A stretch of 64,000 nucleotides of DNA from Virgibacillus proomii (GTDB lineage: Bacteria; Bacillota; Bacilli; Bacillales; Amphibacillaceae): contig NZ_FUFN01000009.1 in NCBI RefSeq assembly GCF_900162615.1, positions 622,520-686,519 on the forward strand. The letters are read 5' to 3'. Positions within the stretch are counted from its first letter, which is position 1, and each line of letters starts with the position of its first letter. The translations under genes and the position numbers were made by a program. This document shows, piece after piece, positions 1 to 8,550 of this stretch. Under the pieces are notes generated by a model that was given only the letters and a program-made list of their open reading frames with translations, did no database searches and was not told where the DNA came from.

Positions 1-91
1 ATTTACTCTGCTCCTTAAAGATGCCTAACTGGGTGAAAAGCTTGAACAGTTAACAAACTCACTTATTTTAACGGCGAACGGAGGGAAGCAG

Positions 92-838
92 ATGAGCGAT
101 AATAGTTCACGAACAATTGCAAAGGTCTGTTTACTGGCGGGAAAAATCATGCTGGAGAATGGAGCTGAAACATATCGAGTTGAGGATACGATGAACCGGA
201 TTGCTACAGCTTTTGGCCTCGAAAATGCGGAAAGTTATGCTACACCTACCGGAATTCAGTTTTCTACTGAAGGAGAGGCTTCTTATTTTCGGAGAATTTC
301 CAATCGCTCTAATGATTTACAAAAAATTGCAGATGTCAATCACATTTCGCGACAAATAACTGCTCAAGCACTTGATGTTAAAGAAGCGCTATTACTATTA
401 AAAGGGATACAGCATTCAAGTGAAACATTTCCTTTCTGGTTACAGCTTGTTGCTGCTGCTTTAGCAAGTGGTAGCTTTACCATAATGTTTGGTGGCATGT
501 GGAGTGATTTCGTACCATCTGCTATTGCTGGTGCAGCTGGTTATGCAGCGATGATCTGGTTTGAAAAGTTATTAGAAATTCGTTTTATTGCTGAATTTAT
601 TGCCTCATTTATTATTGCTGTTATGGCTGTACTAGCAATTCAGTATAAAATAGGTGTACAAATGGATAAAATTATTATTGGTGCAGTGATGCCGCTCGTT
701 CCTGGGCTGCATATTACAAATGCTGTTCGTGACTTAATGGCAGGTCACCTTGTATCTGGCGTATCCAAAGGTGTGGAAGCATGTTTAACAGCTTTTGCAA
801 TTGGAGCTGGCGTTGCTGTAGTTTTCGCCTTTATCTAA
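92..838 (+). CDS. Threonine/serine exporter family protein, YjjP/ThrE-N type
   Basis: 248 aa. The first ~110 residues are soluble and followed by about five hydrophobic segments (roughly 116-137, 140-158, 166-187, 193-210, 227-248). The motif PLVPGLHITNAVRDL near residue 205 is the conserved membrane motif of the ThrE/YjjP family. In that family a YjjP-like protein and a small YjjB-like partner together form an inner-membrane amino-acid or dicarboxylate exporter; in Corynebacterium ThrE the two are fused. The partner follows at 972, supporting a two-gene transporter. The start is ATG with GGAGGG about 7 bases upstream. Substrate cannot be told from sequence (threonine, serine or succinate are possible). 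Confidence 0.85.
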   Translation: MSDNSSRTIAKVCLLAGKIMLENGAETYRVEDTMNRIATAFGLENAESYATPTGIQFSTEGEASYFRRISNRSNDLQKIADVNHISRQITAQALDVKEALLLLKGIQHSSETFPFWLQLVAAALASGSFTIMFGGMWSDFVPSAIAGAAGYAAMIWFEKLLEIRFIAEFIASFIIAVMAVLAIQYKIGVQMDKIIIGAVMPLVPGLHITNAVRDLMAGHLVSGVSKGVEACLTAFAIGAGVAVVFAFI

Positions 839-971
839 ATGGAAAGTTACATTTCTAGATTACACACATATGCTCCATACAGTTATTTCTAAATAGAACT
901 AAATTATCATCAATGCTGTAATTTGTCCTTGACTTTTTAGAGTATGTACTAAAATATAGGAGTTGATCTTA

Positions 972-1415
972 ATGGTACTTGCTCAACTTATTACAAGCTT
1001 TATTGCTGCTCTTGGATTTGGCATTATCTTTAATGCTCCAAAAAATACGCTAGTTCAATGTGGAATGGTAGGTATGTTTGGTTGGATTGTCTATTATATT
1101 TTAGCCGACCAAGGAATGGATGTCGTTCCTGCTACGATTTTCGGTTCCATGCTAGTAGCTGTTCTGAGTCAGCTTTGCGCAAAATTATATAAAACACCGA
1201 TTATTATCTTTAATGTATCAGGTATTATTCCACTAGTACCAGGGGGCATGGCTTATGATGCGATGCGTAAATTTGTGGAAAATGATTACTACAACGCTGT
1301 TCAGCTCTCAGCAAAGGTTATGTTGCTAGCTGGCGGGATCGCTATCGGATTAATGTTTTCCGAAGTGGCTAATCAGTTGCTGAAGAAAACATGGAATTGG
1401 TTGCGTCCCGAATAG
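972..1415 (+). CDS. Threonine/serine exporter family protein, YjjB (DUF3815) type
   Basis: 147 aa, almost entirely hydrophobic with four predicted membrane spans and the motif IIPLVPGGMAYDAMRKF (around residue 80), which mirrors the PLVPG motif of its partner at 92-838. It is the small membrane half of the split ThrE-type exporter. I chose ATG 972 over the in-frame TTG 963 because AGGAG (958-962) lies 9 bases before 972 but touches 963. The gap of 133 bases to the first half could hold a separate promoter, but the two genes read as one functional unit. The 3' end overlaps long upstream reading of zwf, which actually starts at 1481. Confidence 0.85.
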   Translation: MVLAQLITSFIAALGFGIIFNAPKNTLVQCGMVGMFGWIVYYILADQGMDVVPATIFGSMLVAVLSQLCAKLYKTPIIIFNVSGIIPLVPGGMAYDAMRKFVENDYYNAVQLSAKVMLLAGGIAIGLMFSEVANQLLKKTWNWLRPE

Positions 1416-1480
1416 TTGCTTTTCCGTTTTTAACCTTATATGATAGTTTTGTTAATACACTACAGATGGAGAGGGTTTTA

Positions 1481-2953
1481 TTGAAAACTATAGATAAGCC
1501 AAACGTTGTTATTGTCATATTTGGAGCCACAGGGGATCTATCTAAAAGAAAATTATTCCCTTCCATTTATCGTCTTTATCAAAGTGGAAAAATTGGTAAG
1601 GATTTTGCTGTAATTGGTCTTGCTCGCCGTCCATGGACGAATGATATATTTCGAGAAAAAGTTTGTGAGTCTGTTCAAGTAGCTGATCAAGAGAAAGAAA
1701 ATGATTTGCAAGCTTTCGCATCCCATTTTTATTATCAGCCATTTGATGTAACTGATACTTCCTCCTACAATCATTTAAACACTTTACTACATGAGTTGGA
1801 AGGGCACTATGAGACAGATGGCAATCGTATTTTCTACTTAGCAATGGCGCCAGAATACTTTGGATCCATCGCTAAAGAAATTGAACAGAATGGGTTGAAG
1901 GATGGTGCCGGTTGGACAAGATTAGTCATTGAAAAGCCTTTTGGACATGATTTTGAATCAGCTAAAGAATTAAATAGTCAAATTCGTTTAGCATTCGATG
2001 AAGATCAAATATATCGAATTGACCATTATCTTGGCAAGGAAATGGTACAAAATATTGAGGTAATTCGATTTGCAAACGGAATATTTGAACATTTGTGGAA
2101 CAACCGATTTATCTCTAATATTCAAGTAACCTCCAGTGAAAAGTTAGGTGTGGAGGATCGAGCTCGTTACTATGATCGGTCTGGCGCCACGAGAGATATG
2201 GTACAAAATCATATGCTGCAAATGGTCGCTCTTTTAGCAATGGAACCACCCATTAAACTTACCCCGGATGAAATTCGTTCCGAAAAGGTAAAAGTGCTTC
2301 GTGCTATGCGAAATGTTGAGCATGAACAAGTAGATGATTATTTTGTCCGTGGTCAATATGGTCCTGGCAGCTTAGGAAAAGGCTATCGGGAAGAAGCCCC
2401 GGAATTAGAGAATTCGACTACTGAAACGTATGTTGCCGGAAAAGTTATGATAGATAATTACCGCTGGGCTGGAGTACCTTTTTATATTCGAACTGGTAAA
2501 AAAATGAAAGAAAAATCAATTAAAATTGTTGTTGAATTTAAAGATATACCAATGAATCTTTATTATAAGCATAGAGCAGAAAAACATCCAAATTTACTGG
2601 TCATTAATATTCAGCCAAATGAAGGAATCACACTTCATTTGAATGCTAAAAAAGCAGGTGTAGGATCAATTGCTCAACCTATACAATTATCATATACGCA
2701 CAGTAGCATAGATGGTATCAATACACCAGAGGCGTATGAGAAATTGATTTATGATTGTATTATTGGCGATACAACGAATTTCACACATTGGGATGAAGTG
2801 GCTTACTCTTGGAAATTTGTCGATGCTGTATTGGATGCTTGGTCGAAAAAAGAACCGAACTTCCCTAACTATCCAGCTGGCTCCATGGGACCTGAAGCAG
2901 CAAATCGTCTGTTAGAAAAAGACGGCTTCCACTGGTGGCCAATTTTAGACTAA
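1481..2953 (+). CDS. zwf: Glucose-6-phosphate 1-dehydrogenase
   Basis: 490 aa, the usual family length (B. subtilis Zwf is 489). It oxidises glucose-6-phosphate to 6-phosphogluconolactone and reduces NADP, the entry step of the oxidative pentose phosphate pathway, in the cytoplasm. The NADP fingerprint GATGDLSKRK lies at residues 15-24 and the active-site signature RIDHYLGKEMVQN around residue 180. The start is TTG 1481: GGAGAGGG at 1468-1475 sits 5 bases before it, and this start gives the expected length, whereas ATG 1466 has no ribosome site. A strong hairpin at 3027-3070 closes the transcript. Confidence 0.96.
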   Translation: MKTIDKPNVVIVIFGATGDLSKRKLFPSIYRLYQSGKIGKDFAVIGLARRPWTNDIFREKVCESVQVADQEKENDLQAFASHFYYQPFDVTDTSSYNHLNTLLHELEGHYETDGNRIFYLAMAPEYFGSIAKEIEQNGLKDGAGWTRLVIEKPFGHDFESAKELNSQIRLAFDEDQIYRIDHYLGKEMVQNIEVIRFANGIFEHLWNNRFISNIQVTSSEKLGVEDRARYYDRSGATRDMVQNHMLQMVALLAMEPPIKLTPDEIRSEKVKVLRAMRNVEHEQVDDYFVRGQYGPGSLGKGYREEAPELENSTTETYVAGKVMIDNYRWAGVPFYIRTGKKMKEKSIKIVVEFKDIPMNLYYKHRAEKHPNLLVINIQPNEGITLHLNAKKAGVGSIAQPIQLSYTHSSIDGINTPEAYEKLIYDCIIGDTTNFTHWDEVAYSWKFVDAVLDAWSKKEPNFPNYPAGSMGPEAANRLLEKDGFHWWPILD

Positions 2954-3026
2954 GATAAAGTAGTGAAAGTTTCTTTCACCTTCTCCATTTATAATTGATG
3001 TTCAGAGAAAAATCCTACTGCCATCT

Positions 3027-3070
3027 AAAAAGCCGAGGCTATCAATTGTGACAAGCCTTGGCTTTATTTT
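3027..3070 (+). terminator. Intrinsic terminator of zwf
   Basis: Stem AAAGCCGAGGCT / AAGCCTTGGCTTT with one G-T pair, loop ATCAATTGTGAC-like, followed by ATTTT. A smaller hairpin GTGAAAG/CTTTCAC stands at 2963-2979 just after the zwf stop. Confidence 0.8.
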
Positions 3071-3131
3071 AATAAAAGTTTAATGTAAAGGCTGATTCAT
3101 CTTAAGAAAGTCGCTGTTGCTTGATTTATTC

Positions 3132-3285
3132 TATAAAGTGAAACTTCATTTCATGGAATGCTTTTCCCCCAAAAATGTTAGTACCACAAGGGTATGGCCT
3201 AAAGGCCCTTGAACCAATCGGGGATTTAGGAACCGTTTTCTCTCACTTGAAGTGGTAGACTTGCGGACCTTACATGCGGGATAAA
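3132..3285 (+). mobile_element. F1 element copy 1 (long form)
   Basis: Left edge TATAAAG then TGAAACTTCATT; right edge ACATGCGG then GATAAA (3280-3285). Carries the extra inner block CACAAGGG..CCTAAAGGCCC typical of the long form, here a perfect palindrome GGCCTAAAGGCC. The right hairpin is shortened: CACTTGAAGTGG. Lies between zwf and the small membrane gene. Confidence 0.75.
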
Positions 3286-3373
3286 TGCTGCTTAAACATT
3301 CCAATTTTCATAAAAGCAGCTACCAATTATCCATACTTTACTATTGCACAACCACCTATACCTTTTATCGAAA

Positions 3374-3466
3374 AGAAAAACAGCTAGAAATGCTCGGTTA
3401 ACTACGTTTACTACAGATTGAGCGCTTACCTAGACGAAGCTACTTTCAAAAAAGATATCCATCATG
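3374..3466 (+). repeat. F3 repeat, degenerate
   Basis: Retains the F3 left motif (ACAGCTAGAAATGCTCGGTT) and right motif (CTAGACGAAGCTACTTTC followed by GATATCCATCATG), with the middle deleted. Compare the full copy at 4219-4459. Confidence 0.55.
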
Positions 3467-3490
3467 ATTTCCTAGACAACAAGGATAGCC

Positions 3491-3799
3491 TTAAGAAATC
3501 CAACTTCTTCTGTCCGGCATAAATGCAGTAATAATTAATACAATTGCTGTAATTATATGCATGATCATTCCTACAATCGGAATCCAGCCTATACAGGATG
3601 TAATAATCCCTAAAATACTGCCTGCACTTGCTCCTTCGTCTCTCTTCGTTAAAATTAATGTAATGATATGAAGGATAAGCATAACAAATAATGGTGTATA
3701 TAAATTCGAAACAATATATACTCCTCCAAGAATAGGAAAACCAAGTAAACCTTCAAAAATTCCTGTAATCCATTTCAAAATTTGTGATATGGACAACAA
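3491..3799 (-). CDS. Small three-span membrane protein, unknown function
   Basis: About 102 aa with three hydrophobic stretches separated by short polar loops (a KRDEGASAG loop near residue 55) and a basic tail MPDRRSWIS. I do not recognise the family. The ribosome site GGAGG (3809-3805) fixes the start at TTG 3799 or TTG 3796; the longer reading from TTG 3811 overlaps the ribosome site. It is real by coding signal (good ribosome site, clean membrane pattern), isolated between repeats, and transcribed opposite to its neighbours. It could be a small stress or envelope protein; nothing in the sequence decides this. Confidence 0.6.
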   Translation of the reverse strand: MLSISQILKWITGIFEGLLGFPILGGVYIVSNLYTPLFVMLILHIITLILTKRDEGASAGSILGIITSCIGWIPIVGMIMHIITAIVLIITAFMPDRRSWIS

Positions 3800-3953
3800 C
3801 TTCACCTCCAAATTAATTTCAGTTATAATTTATCCTATTTTGCTCAATTAAAACATATTGTATTATTATAAAATCATGCTTTACTTCACGTGTAGGACAA
3901 ATCCTGTATATACTCCATACTTATGATGATTAAATTCGTGATACTTAAATTAG

Positions 3954-4218
3954 AAAAACTTAAGCTTGTCGCCAAGTCTGTATACGAAAGCTGTCGTTTT
4001 TCTTATATGATAAGGGGAAACTTCATTCCGTGGAATGCTTTTTACACGGAATGTTAGTACCACAAGGGTATGACCTAAAGGTCCTTGAACCAATCGGGCA
4101 TTTAGGTGCCGTTTTCTCCCACTTTGAACCTTTGTATCAACTAAAGGATCTTGAAGCAGGAGTCTTACGGCACCTTACATGCGGGATAAAGCCTAAAGTT
4201 TTATACTTTCCTATAGTG
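3954..4218 (+). repeat. F2 repeat, filled site (interrupted by F1 copy 2)
   Basis: F2 left half at 3954-4014 (hairpin AAGCTTGTCGCCAAG region, then CTGTCGTTTTTCTTATATGATAAG) and right half CCTAAAGTTTTATACTTTCC at 4192-4218. Between them sits an F1 element flanked by GATAAG (4009) and GATAAAG (4185). The uninterrupted counterparts are at 23292 and 47761. Confidence 0.8.
4009..4191 (+). mobile_element. F1 element copy 2 (long form), inserted in F2
   Basis: Hairpin 1: CATTCCGTG / CACGGAATG (9 bp). Inner block CAAGGG..CCTAAAGG..CCTTG. Hairpin 2: AGGTGCCG / CGGCACCT (8 bp) extended inward. Flanks GATAAG and GATAAAG. A 79-codon open frame across it (4030-4269) is a by-product, as the same frame is broken in other copies. 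Confidence 0.85.
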
Positions 4219-4459
4219 GAACAAAAGCTAGAAGCACCCGGTAAGCGACGAAAACTGGAGATCTTCTGACACGAAAAGAAAAGGGTGCCTCTAAAACAGA
4301 GGTATGCCGACGCTTTACGGAAAGCCCACTTTTAGTCAGACTTCCTTTAGATTCGAGTCGATGTTGACTTATCACAGGAAGAAAATCGGAGTTTGTAAGC
4401 AGCACGAGTGCTTAAGCTAGACGAAGCTACTATCGAAACAGATTATCCACAATGCCAAG
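4219..4459 (+). repeat. F3 repeat, full uninterrupted copy
   Basis: About 240 bp beginning GAACAAAAGCTAGAAGCACC and ending with GATTATCCACAATGCC. Holds small hairpins GCCTCTAAAACAGAGGT and CTTCCT..AGGAAG. Other copies or parts: 3374, 12671, 17360, 24936, 37400, 61975. The F1-occupied copies (12671, 17360) are split where this copy reads CACGAAAAGAAAAGG. Function unknown. Confidence 0.7.
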
Positions 4460-4701
4460 AAACGCATATGACCTCCTTGAAAATGAAAGATAATGCCAAG
4501 GCAAAGCTTGTATTGCTAGAGCCTTGGCATTTATTTTTTATATGGTTTTTAACAGGCATACTTATTAACAATCTGCTGTTTAATGACTACAAACAACACA
4601 AAAAATCACATAAGATTTATAACCTCATGTTCACGTTAAATTCCAATATGCTTTTACGGATGAAACCTGAATTTCCTAACCCACCAACTCTTACTAAAAA
4701 A

Positions 4702-5094
4702 GTTAAACCAATCGGGGATTTAGGAACCATTTTTCTCATATTCGTAACATCATTAGCTCATTTTTGAATTGAGAAAAATACGGTTCCTTACATTCGGGAT
4801 AAAGTGAAACTTCATTTCTTGGAATGCTTTTCCCCAGGAAATGTTAGTTAAACCAATCGGGGATTTAGGAACCGTTTTTCTCATATTCGTAACATCATTA
4901 GCTCATTTTTGAATTGAGAAAAATACGGTTCCTTACATTCGGGATAAAGTGAAACTTCATTTCTTGGAATGCTTTTCCCCAAGAAATGTTAGTTAAACCA
5001 ATCGGGGATTTAGGAACCGTTTTTCTCATATTCGTAACATCATTAGCTCATTTTTGAATTGAGAAAAATACGGTTCCTTACATTCGGGATAAAG
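4702..5094 (+). repeat. Tandem array of F1 elements (2.7 units, 145 bp period)
   Basis: One 3' partial unit (4702-4797) and two complete units (4798-4942, 4943-5087), each joined by a shared GATAAAG (4798, 4943, final 5088-5094). Units differ by single bases only (GGAACCA/GGAACCG; CCCCAGG/CCCCAAG). Hairpin 1 is CATTTCTTGG / CCAAGAAATG; hairpin 2 is AGGAACCG / CGGTTCCT, extended by TTTTTCTCA / TGAGAAAAA. This is the short form lacking the inner block. Confidence 0.9.
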
Positions 5095-5554
5095 ATTAAT
5101 TCGGTATTTTATCGTTTGGTATTGTCTTCACAATTCCCTTTCTAATCTACATACTTAACTGTTTCGATTAATTTCACACTTACTCCACTCTACTAGATTT
5201 TATTTTTTATGTAATTTAAATTGCGGCTTTGTTACAGATTTATAAATATGTTCGATCTTCAGGCTATTTCAGTGAAGTATTTGAACCAATCATCTAAAAC
5301 CAGCCTTGGATTTGCTGTTATCTTTTTATTTCCATAGTTAATTTAGTAAAAGATTTTATGGACAATTGATTCCCCCTTGCCTTTTATCTCTCCTTGATTT
5401 GTATCTAAAAAGCATGAAAGATAAATCATCCCTTCTTATTTACAAACAAAATATTATGTAGTAGACTATTGTTAATAAATTTTGTATTAGGTAAAAATAA
5501 TAGAAATGAGTAAAATTTTTATTGATAGTTTAATATTTGTGGGGGTGTGAAATA
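5095..5554. other. 460 bp AT-rich gap upstream of the metal transporter
   Basis: No coding frame or clear repeat. It must hold the promoter of the operon starting at 5555. A weak dyad TATTA..TAATA (5485-5502) is the only candidate operator and does not match a metal-regulator consensus well enough to name. Confidence 0.4.
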
Positions 5555-6298
5555 ATGAATGGTTTCGTAAATGCTAGCAATCTAAGTGTTTCCTATTATG
5601 GAAAAGAAGTAGTTCGTGGTGTTTCTTTCTCCTTTAAAACTGGTAATCTAATAGGAATTATCGGTCCCAATGGTGCTGGAAAATCCACCTTGATGAAAGC
5701 TGTATTAGGATTAGTTCCACGTGATAGTGGAAGAGTTGAAATTTGTGGTAAATCAATCAAGGAGAGCCAAAAAAATATTGCTTATGTTCCACAACGAAGT
5801 AACATTGACTGGGATTTTCCAATTTTAGTTCGAGATACAGTACTATTAGGAACTTATCCGAAGCTTCGACTATTTCAGAAACCAAGAAAATCTGATAAAG
5901 AGTGGGCATATCACTGCTTGGAAAAAGTCGGAATGCAAAATTACAGTAAAACTCAAATTGGAGAATTATCAGGTGGACAGCAACAACGAGTATTTATCGC
6001 GCGGGCACTAGCACAAAAAGCAAGCTTTTTCTTTTTGGATGAACCTTTTGTAGGGATTGATGTTGCTAGTGAAAAAATGATTATTGATATTTTACAAGTT
6101 TTAAGAGATGAAGGGAAAACCATATTTGTTGTACACCACGACTTAACAAAAGTGAAAGAGTATTTTGATGAATTGATTTTAATGAATAAAGAATTGATTG
6201 AATCTGGACCTGTACAGCAAGTGATCCGACCTGAATTAATGACAAGAGCATACAGAATGGACTTTCATTTACTTCATAAAATGGGGGTCGAGGTATAG
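5555..6298 (+). CDS. Manganese/zinc ABC transporter ATP-binding protein
   Basis: 247 aa. Walker A GPNGAGKST around residue 36, signature LSGGQQQRV around 137, Walker B FFFLDEP around 157 followed by the H-loop VVHHDLT; QRSNIDWDFP is typical of the Mn/Zn/Fe chelate (TroB/MntB) subfamily. It energises metal uptake with the permease at 6298 and the binding lipoprotein at 7310. ATG 5555 is chosen because GGGGGTG precedes it by 8 bases; the longer reading begins inside that site. The stop and the GTG start of the next gene share one base (TAGTG), indicating translational coupling. Mn is more likely than Zn, but this is inference. Confidence 0.92.
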   Translation: MNGFVNASNLSVSYYGKEVVRGVSFSFKTGNLIGIIGPNGAGKSTLMKAVLGLVPRDSGRVEICGKSIKESQKNIAYVPQRSNIDWDFPILVRDTVLLGTYPKLRLFQKPRKSDKEWAYHCLEKVGMQNYSKTQIGELSGGQQQRVFIARALAQKASFFFLDEPFVGIDVASEKMIIDILQVLRDEGKTIFVVHHDLTKVKEYFDELILMNKELIESGPVQQVIRPELMTRAYRMDFHLLHKMGVEV

Positions 6299-7158
6299 TG
6301 GATTTTATAACCGATATTATGAATTATCAATTTCTGCAGAAGGCGTTAATAACTTCTATTGCAGTAGGAATCATTTGCGGTATTATTGGTTCGTTTATCA
6401 TTTTACGAGGAATGGCATTAATGGGAGATGCTATATCCCATGCTGTACTTCCTGGTGTAGCCATTTCATACATGCTTGGAATCAATTATTTTTACGGTGC
6501 TGTAGCATTTGGAATATTAACAGCTATTGGTATCGGAGTTGTCAGTCAGAATAGTCGAATCAAAAGTGATTCTTCAATTGGAATTGTTTTTACAGCATTT
6601 TTTTCTTTAGGCATTATCCTTATAGCAAAGGCCCAAACGGCTACAGATTTAACCCAAATTTTATTTGGTAATGTGCTATCAATCAGAAATTCGGACATGA
6701 TTATGACATTGATTACAAGTGGAATTATCATTTTCGCTGTCACTGCCTTCTACAAAGAATTATTAATAAGTACATTTGATGAAACAATGGCGGCGGCTTA
6801 TGGATTACCAACGAAATTAATTCATTATGGGATTATGGTGTTACTCACAATGGCAACTGTTGCGTCTTTACAAACTGTAGGAGTTGTACTGGTTGTTGCA
6901 ATGCTTATTACTCCAGCGGCGACTGCATACTTATTAACAAATCGTTTTTGGGTAATGCTCCTATTCTCTTCCTTCTTTGGAGCATTGTCGTCAGTGATAG
7001 GGTTATATATTAGTTTTAAACATAATTTATCATCTGGTGCTGTCATTGTTTTAACTGCAACTGCTTTATTTATCCTAGTCTTTATTTTTTCTCCAAAACA
7101 AGGAGTATTATGGCGGTCACTACGATCAAGAAAATCACGTACTGCTATGGAACATTAA
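6298..7158 (+). CDS. Manganese/zinc ABC transporter permease
   Basis: 286 aa with about eight to nine membrane spans, ABC-3 family (MntC/TroC/ZnuB). Conserved features are GSFIILRGMALMGDAISHAVLPG near residue 28 (read in two parts) and the GVVLVVAMLITPAATAYLL region near 197. The GTG start overlaps the stop of the ATPase by one base. B. subtilis mntABCD carries two permeases; here a single gene presumably forms a homodimer. The 151-base gap to the binding protein has no strong terminator, so the three genes are probably one operon in ATPase-permease-lipoprotein order. Confidence 0.92.
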   Translation: MDFITDIMNYQFLQKALITSIAVGIICGIIGSFIILRGMALMGDAISHAVLPGVAISYMLGINYFYGAVAFGILTAIGIGVVSQNSRIKSDSSIGIVFTAFFSLGIILIAKAQTATDLTQILFGNVLSIRNSDMIMTLITSGIIIFAVTAFYKELLISTFDETMAAAYGLPTKLIHYGIMVLLTMATVASLQTVGVVLVVAMLITPAATAYLLTNRFWVMLLFSSFFGALSSVIGLYISFKHNLSSGAVIVLTATALFILVFIFSPKQGVLWRSLRSRKSRTAMEH

Positions 7159-7309
7159 TGCAGTGTTATATTCCTTAATCAATCACTATGTGTTATTCTC
7201 TATAACTCGGGAAGGGGGAGTTTTTCAATACATTAGATACGGGCTAAATGTTCTATATGTTAAAAATAGTAAAATATAATTTATCATTAAAGGAGAGGAA
7301 TTTGTTTTT

Positions 7310-8302
7310 ATGAGAAAAATTATTAAATTAATGGCTGTCGTATCGATGACACTCATTGTATTAGCCGGATGTGGAAGTGGAAATAATGAAACAACGAAAG
7401 ATAGTGCAAGCAAAAGTAGTAAAGCAAATACAGAAGCAACTGGGGAAGGGGATAAAATTCTCGCTGTAACCTCTTTTACGTTGCTAGAGGATATAGTTAA
7501 AGAAATCGGTAAAGATCGTGTTGACGTACATAATCTTGTACCAACAGGAACCGACCCGCATGAATATGAACCACTTCCAGAAGATATTAAAGCTGCGACA
7601 GATGCTGATGTTTTATTTTATAACGGGCTGAACTTAGAAGGTGGCGAAAATGGCTGGTTTGCAAAAATGATGGAATCGGTTGGTCAAGATTGGGATAATG
7701 CTTTTGAACTGACAAAAGGGGTAGAACCAATGTATGTAACATCAGGTTCTGGCGATAAAAAAGCGGAGGAAATTAATCCCCATGCGTTTCTAGATCCTAT
7801 TGTTGGCATACAAATGACTGAAAATGTACGTGATGCTTTAGTCGAAATTGATCCTGCTAACAAAAAGCATTATAAAGAAAATGCCGAAAAATATTTGGAT
7901 CAATTAAGAGAAATTGATGAACAATATAAAACTAAAATCAATGAAATTCCTGAAGAAGATCGCGTGTTTATTACAAGTGAGCAAGCTTATCAGTATATGA
8001 CAAAACGTTATGGATTGAAAGAAGGATTCATTTGGGCTATTGATACAGAGGAAAATGGTTCACCAGAACAAATCACTTCATTGCTTAAGTTTATTGAAAA
8101 ACATGATCCACCCGTCTTATTTGTGGAAACAAACGTAGATCCACGGCCGATGGAGACTGTATCAAAAGAATCCGGGGTTGAAATATATGGCGAACTCTAC
8201 TCAGATGAAATTGGTAAACCTGGCGAAGAAGGAGATACGTATGTTAAATACTTGCAATATAACATGGATAAGATTTATGAAGGACTAACAAGTAAAAAAT
8301 AG
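7310..8302 (+). CDS. Metal-binding lipoprotein of Mn/Zn ABC transporter (TroA/PsaA family)
   Basis: 330 aa. Lipoprotein signal peptide with lipobox LAGC (Cys near 21) followed by a Ser/Thr/Lys-rich linker. Family motifs: GTDPHEYEPLPEDIK (first metal His, PsaA/MntA-like), INPHAFLDP (second His), ITSEQAYQYMTKRYGL and FVETNVDPRPMET. There is no His-rich loop of the kind found in many zinc-specific ZnuA proteins, which favours manganese. It captures the metal outside the membrane and delivers it to the permease at 6298. Ribosome site AAAGGAGAGG precedes ATG 7310. The terminator at 8492 ends the transcript. Confidence 0.93.
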   Translation: MRKIIKLMAVVSMTLIVLAGCGSGNNETTKDSASKSSKANTEATGEGDKILAVTSFTLLEDIVKEIGKDRVDVHNLVPTGTDPHEYEPLPEDIKAATDADVLFYNGLNLEGGENGWFAKMMESVGQDWDNAFELTKGVEPMYVTSGSGDKKAEEINPHAFLDPIVGIQMTENVRDALVEIDPANKKHYKENAEKYLDQLREIDEQYKTKINEIPEEDRVFITSEQAYQYMTKRYGLKEGFIWAIDTEENGSPEQITSLLKFIEKHDPPVLFVETNVDPRPMETVSKESGVEIYGELYSDEIGKPGEEGDTYVKYLQYNMDKIYEGLTSKK

Positions 8303-8491
8303 CTGAAACATTTCAGCCCATTATAAATATATTACTTCTTGGAGATTTGTACAGGAAAACACACTCCTGCGTACCGAGTTACTCCATAATATGCCAACAC
8401 TAACTTTATTCACGTATTATCGTTAGCAACGAATACCTTAACCTATATCACTTTTATTAAAAAAATCCTCGCCTGAATTTTGTGATATGCT

Positions 8492-8548
8492 CCCCTTAAG
8501 TAGACAGATTAAAAAATAAAAATCTGTTTTCCTTAAGGGGATTTTTTT
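8492..8548 (+). terminator. Intrinsic terminator after the metal transporter operon
   Basis: Long stem CCCCTTAAG / CTTAAGGGG with inner CAGATT/AATCTG, then ATTTTTTT on the + strand. It abuts the stop of the convergent RND gene (8551) and may serve both. Confidence 0.8.
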
Positions 8549-8550
8549 AA

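Noticed and set aside
929..955. Promoter TTGACT / TAAAAT before the YjjB-type gene
   Set aside because: The spacer is 15 bases and transcription would begin at or inside the ribosome site of the gene.
1391..1480. Longer N-terminus of glucose-6-phosphate dehydrogenase
   Set aside because: The upstream codons overlap the preceding gene, lack a ribosome site, and would exceed the family length.
4030..4269. 79-codon open frame starting within F1 copy 2
   Set aside because: It runs across F1, F2 and F3; the same frame is interrupted or shifted in other copies, and there is no ribosome site. Treated as incidental, as is the similar frame at 53773-53988.
4408..4767. 119-codon open frame
   Set aside because: Crosses the end of F3 and the first partial F1 unit; composition and lack of a ribosome site argue against coding.
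4702..5094. CRISPR array
   Set aside because: The repeat units abut directly with no spacers and are 145 bp long with dispersed relatives; no cas genes.
5485..5502. Metal-regulator (MntR-like) operator TATTA..TAATA
   Set aside because: Only five-base arms and no good match to a known consensus; too weak to annotate.
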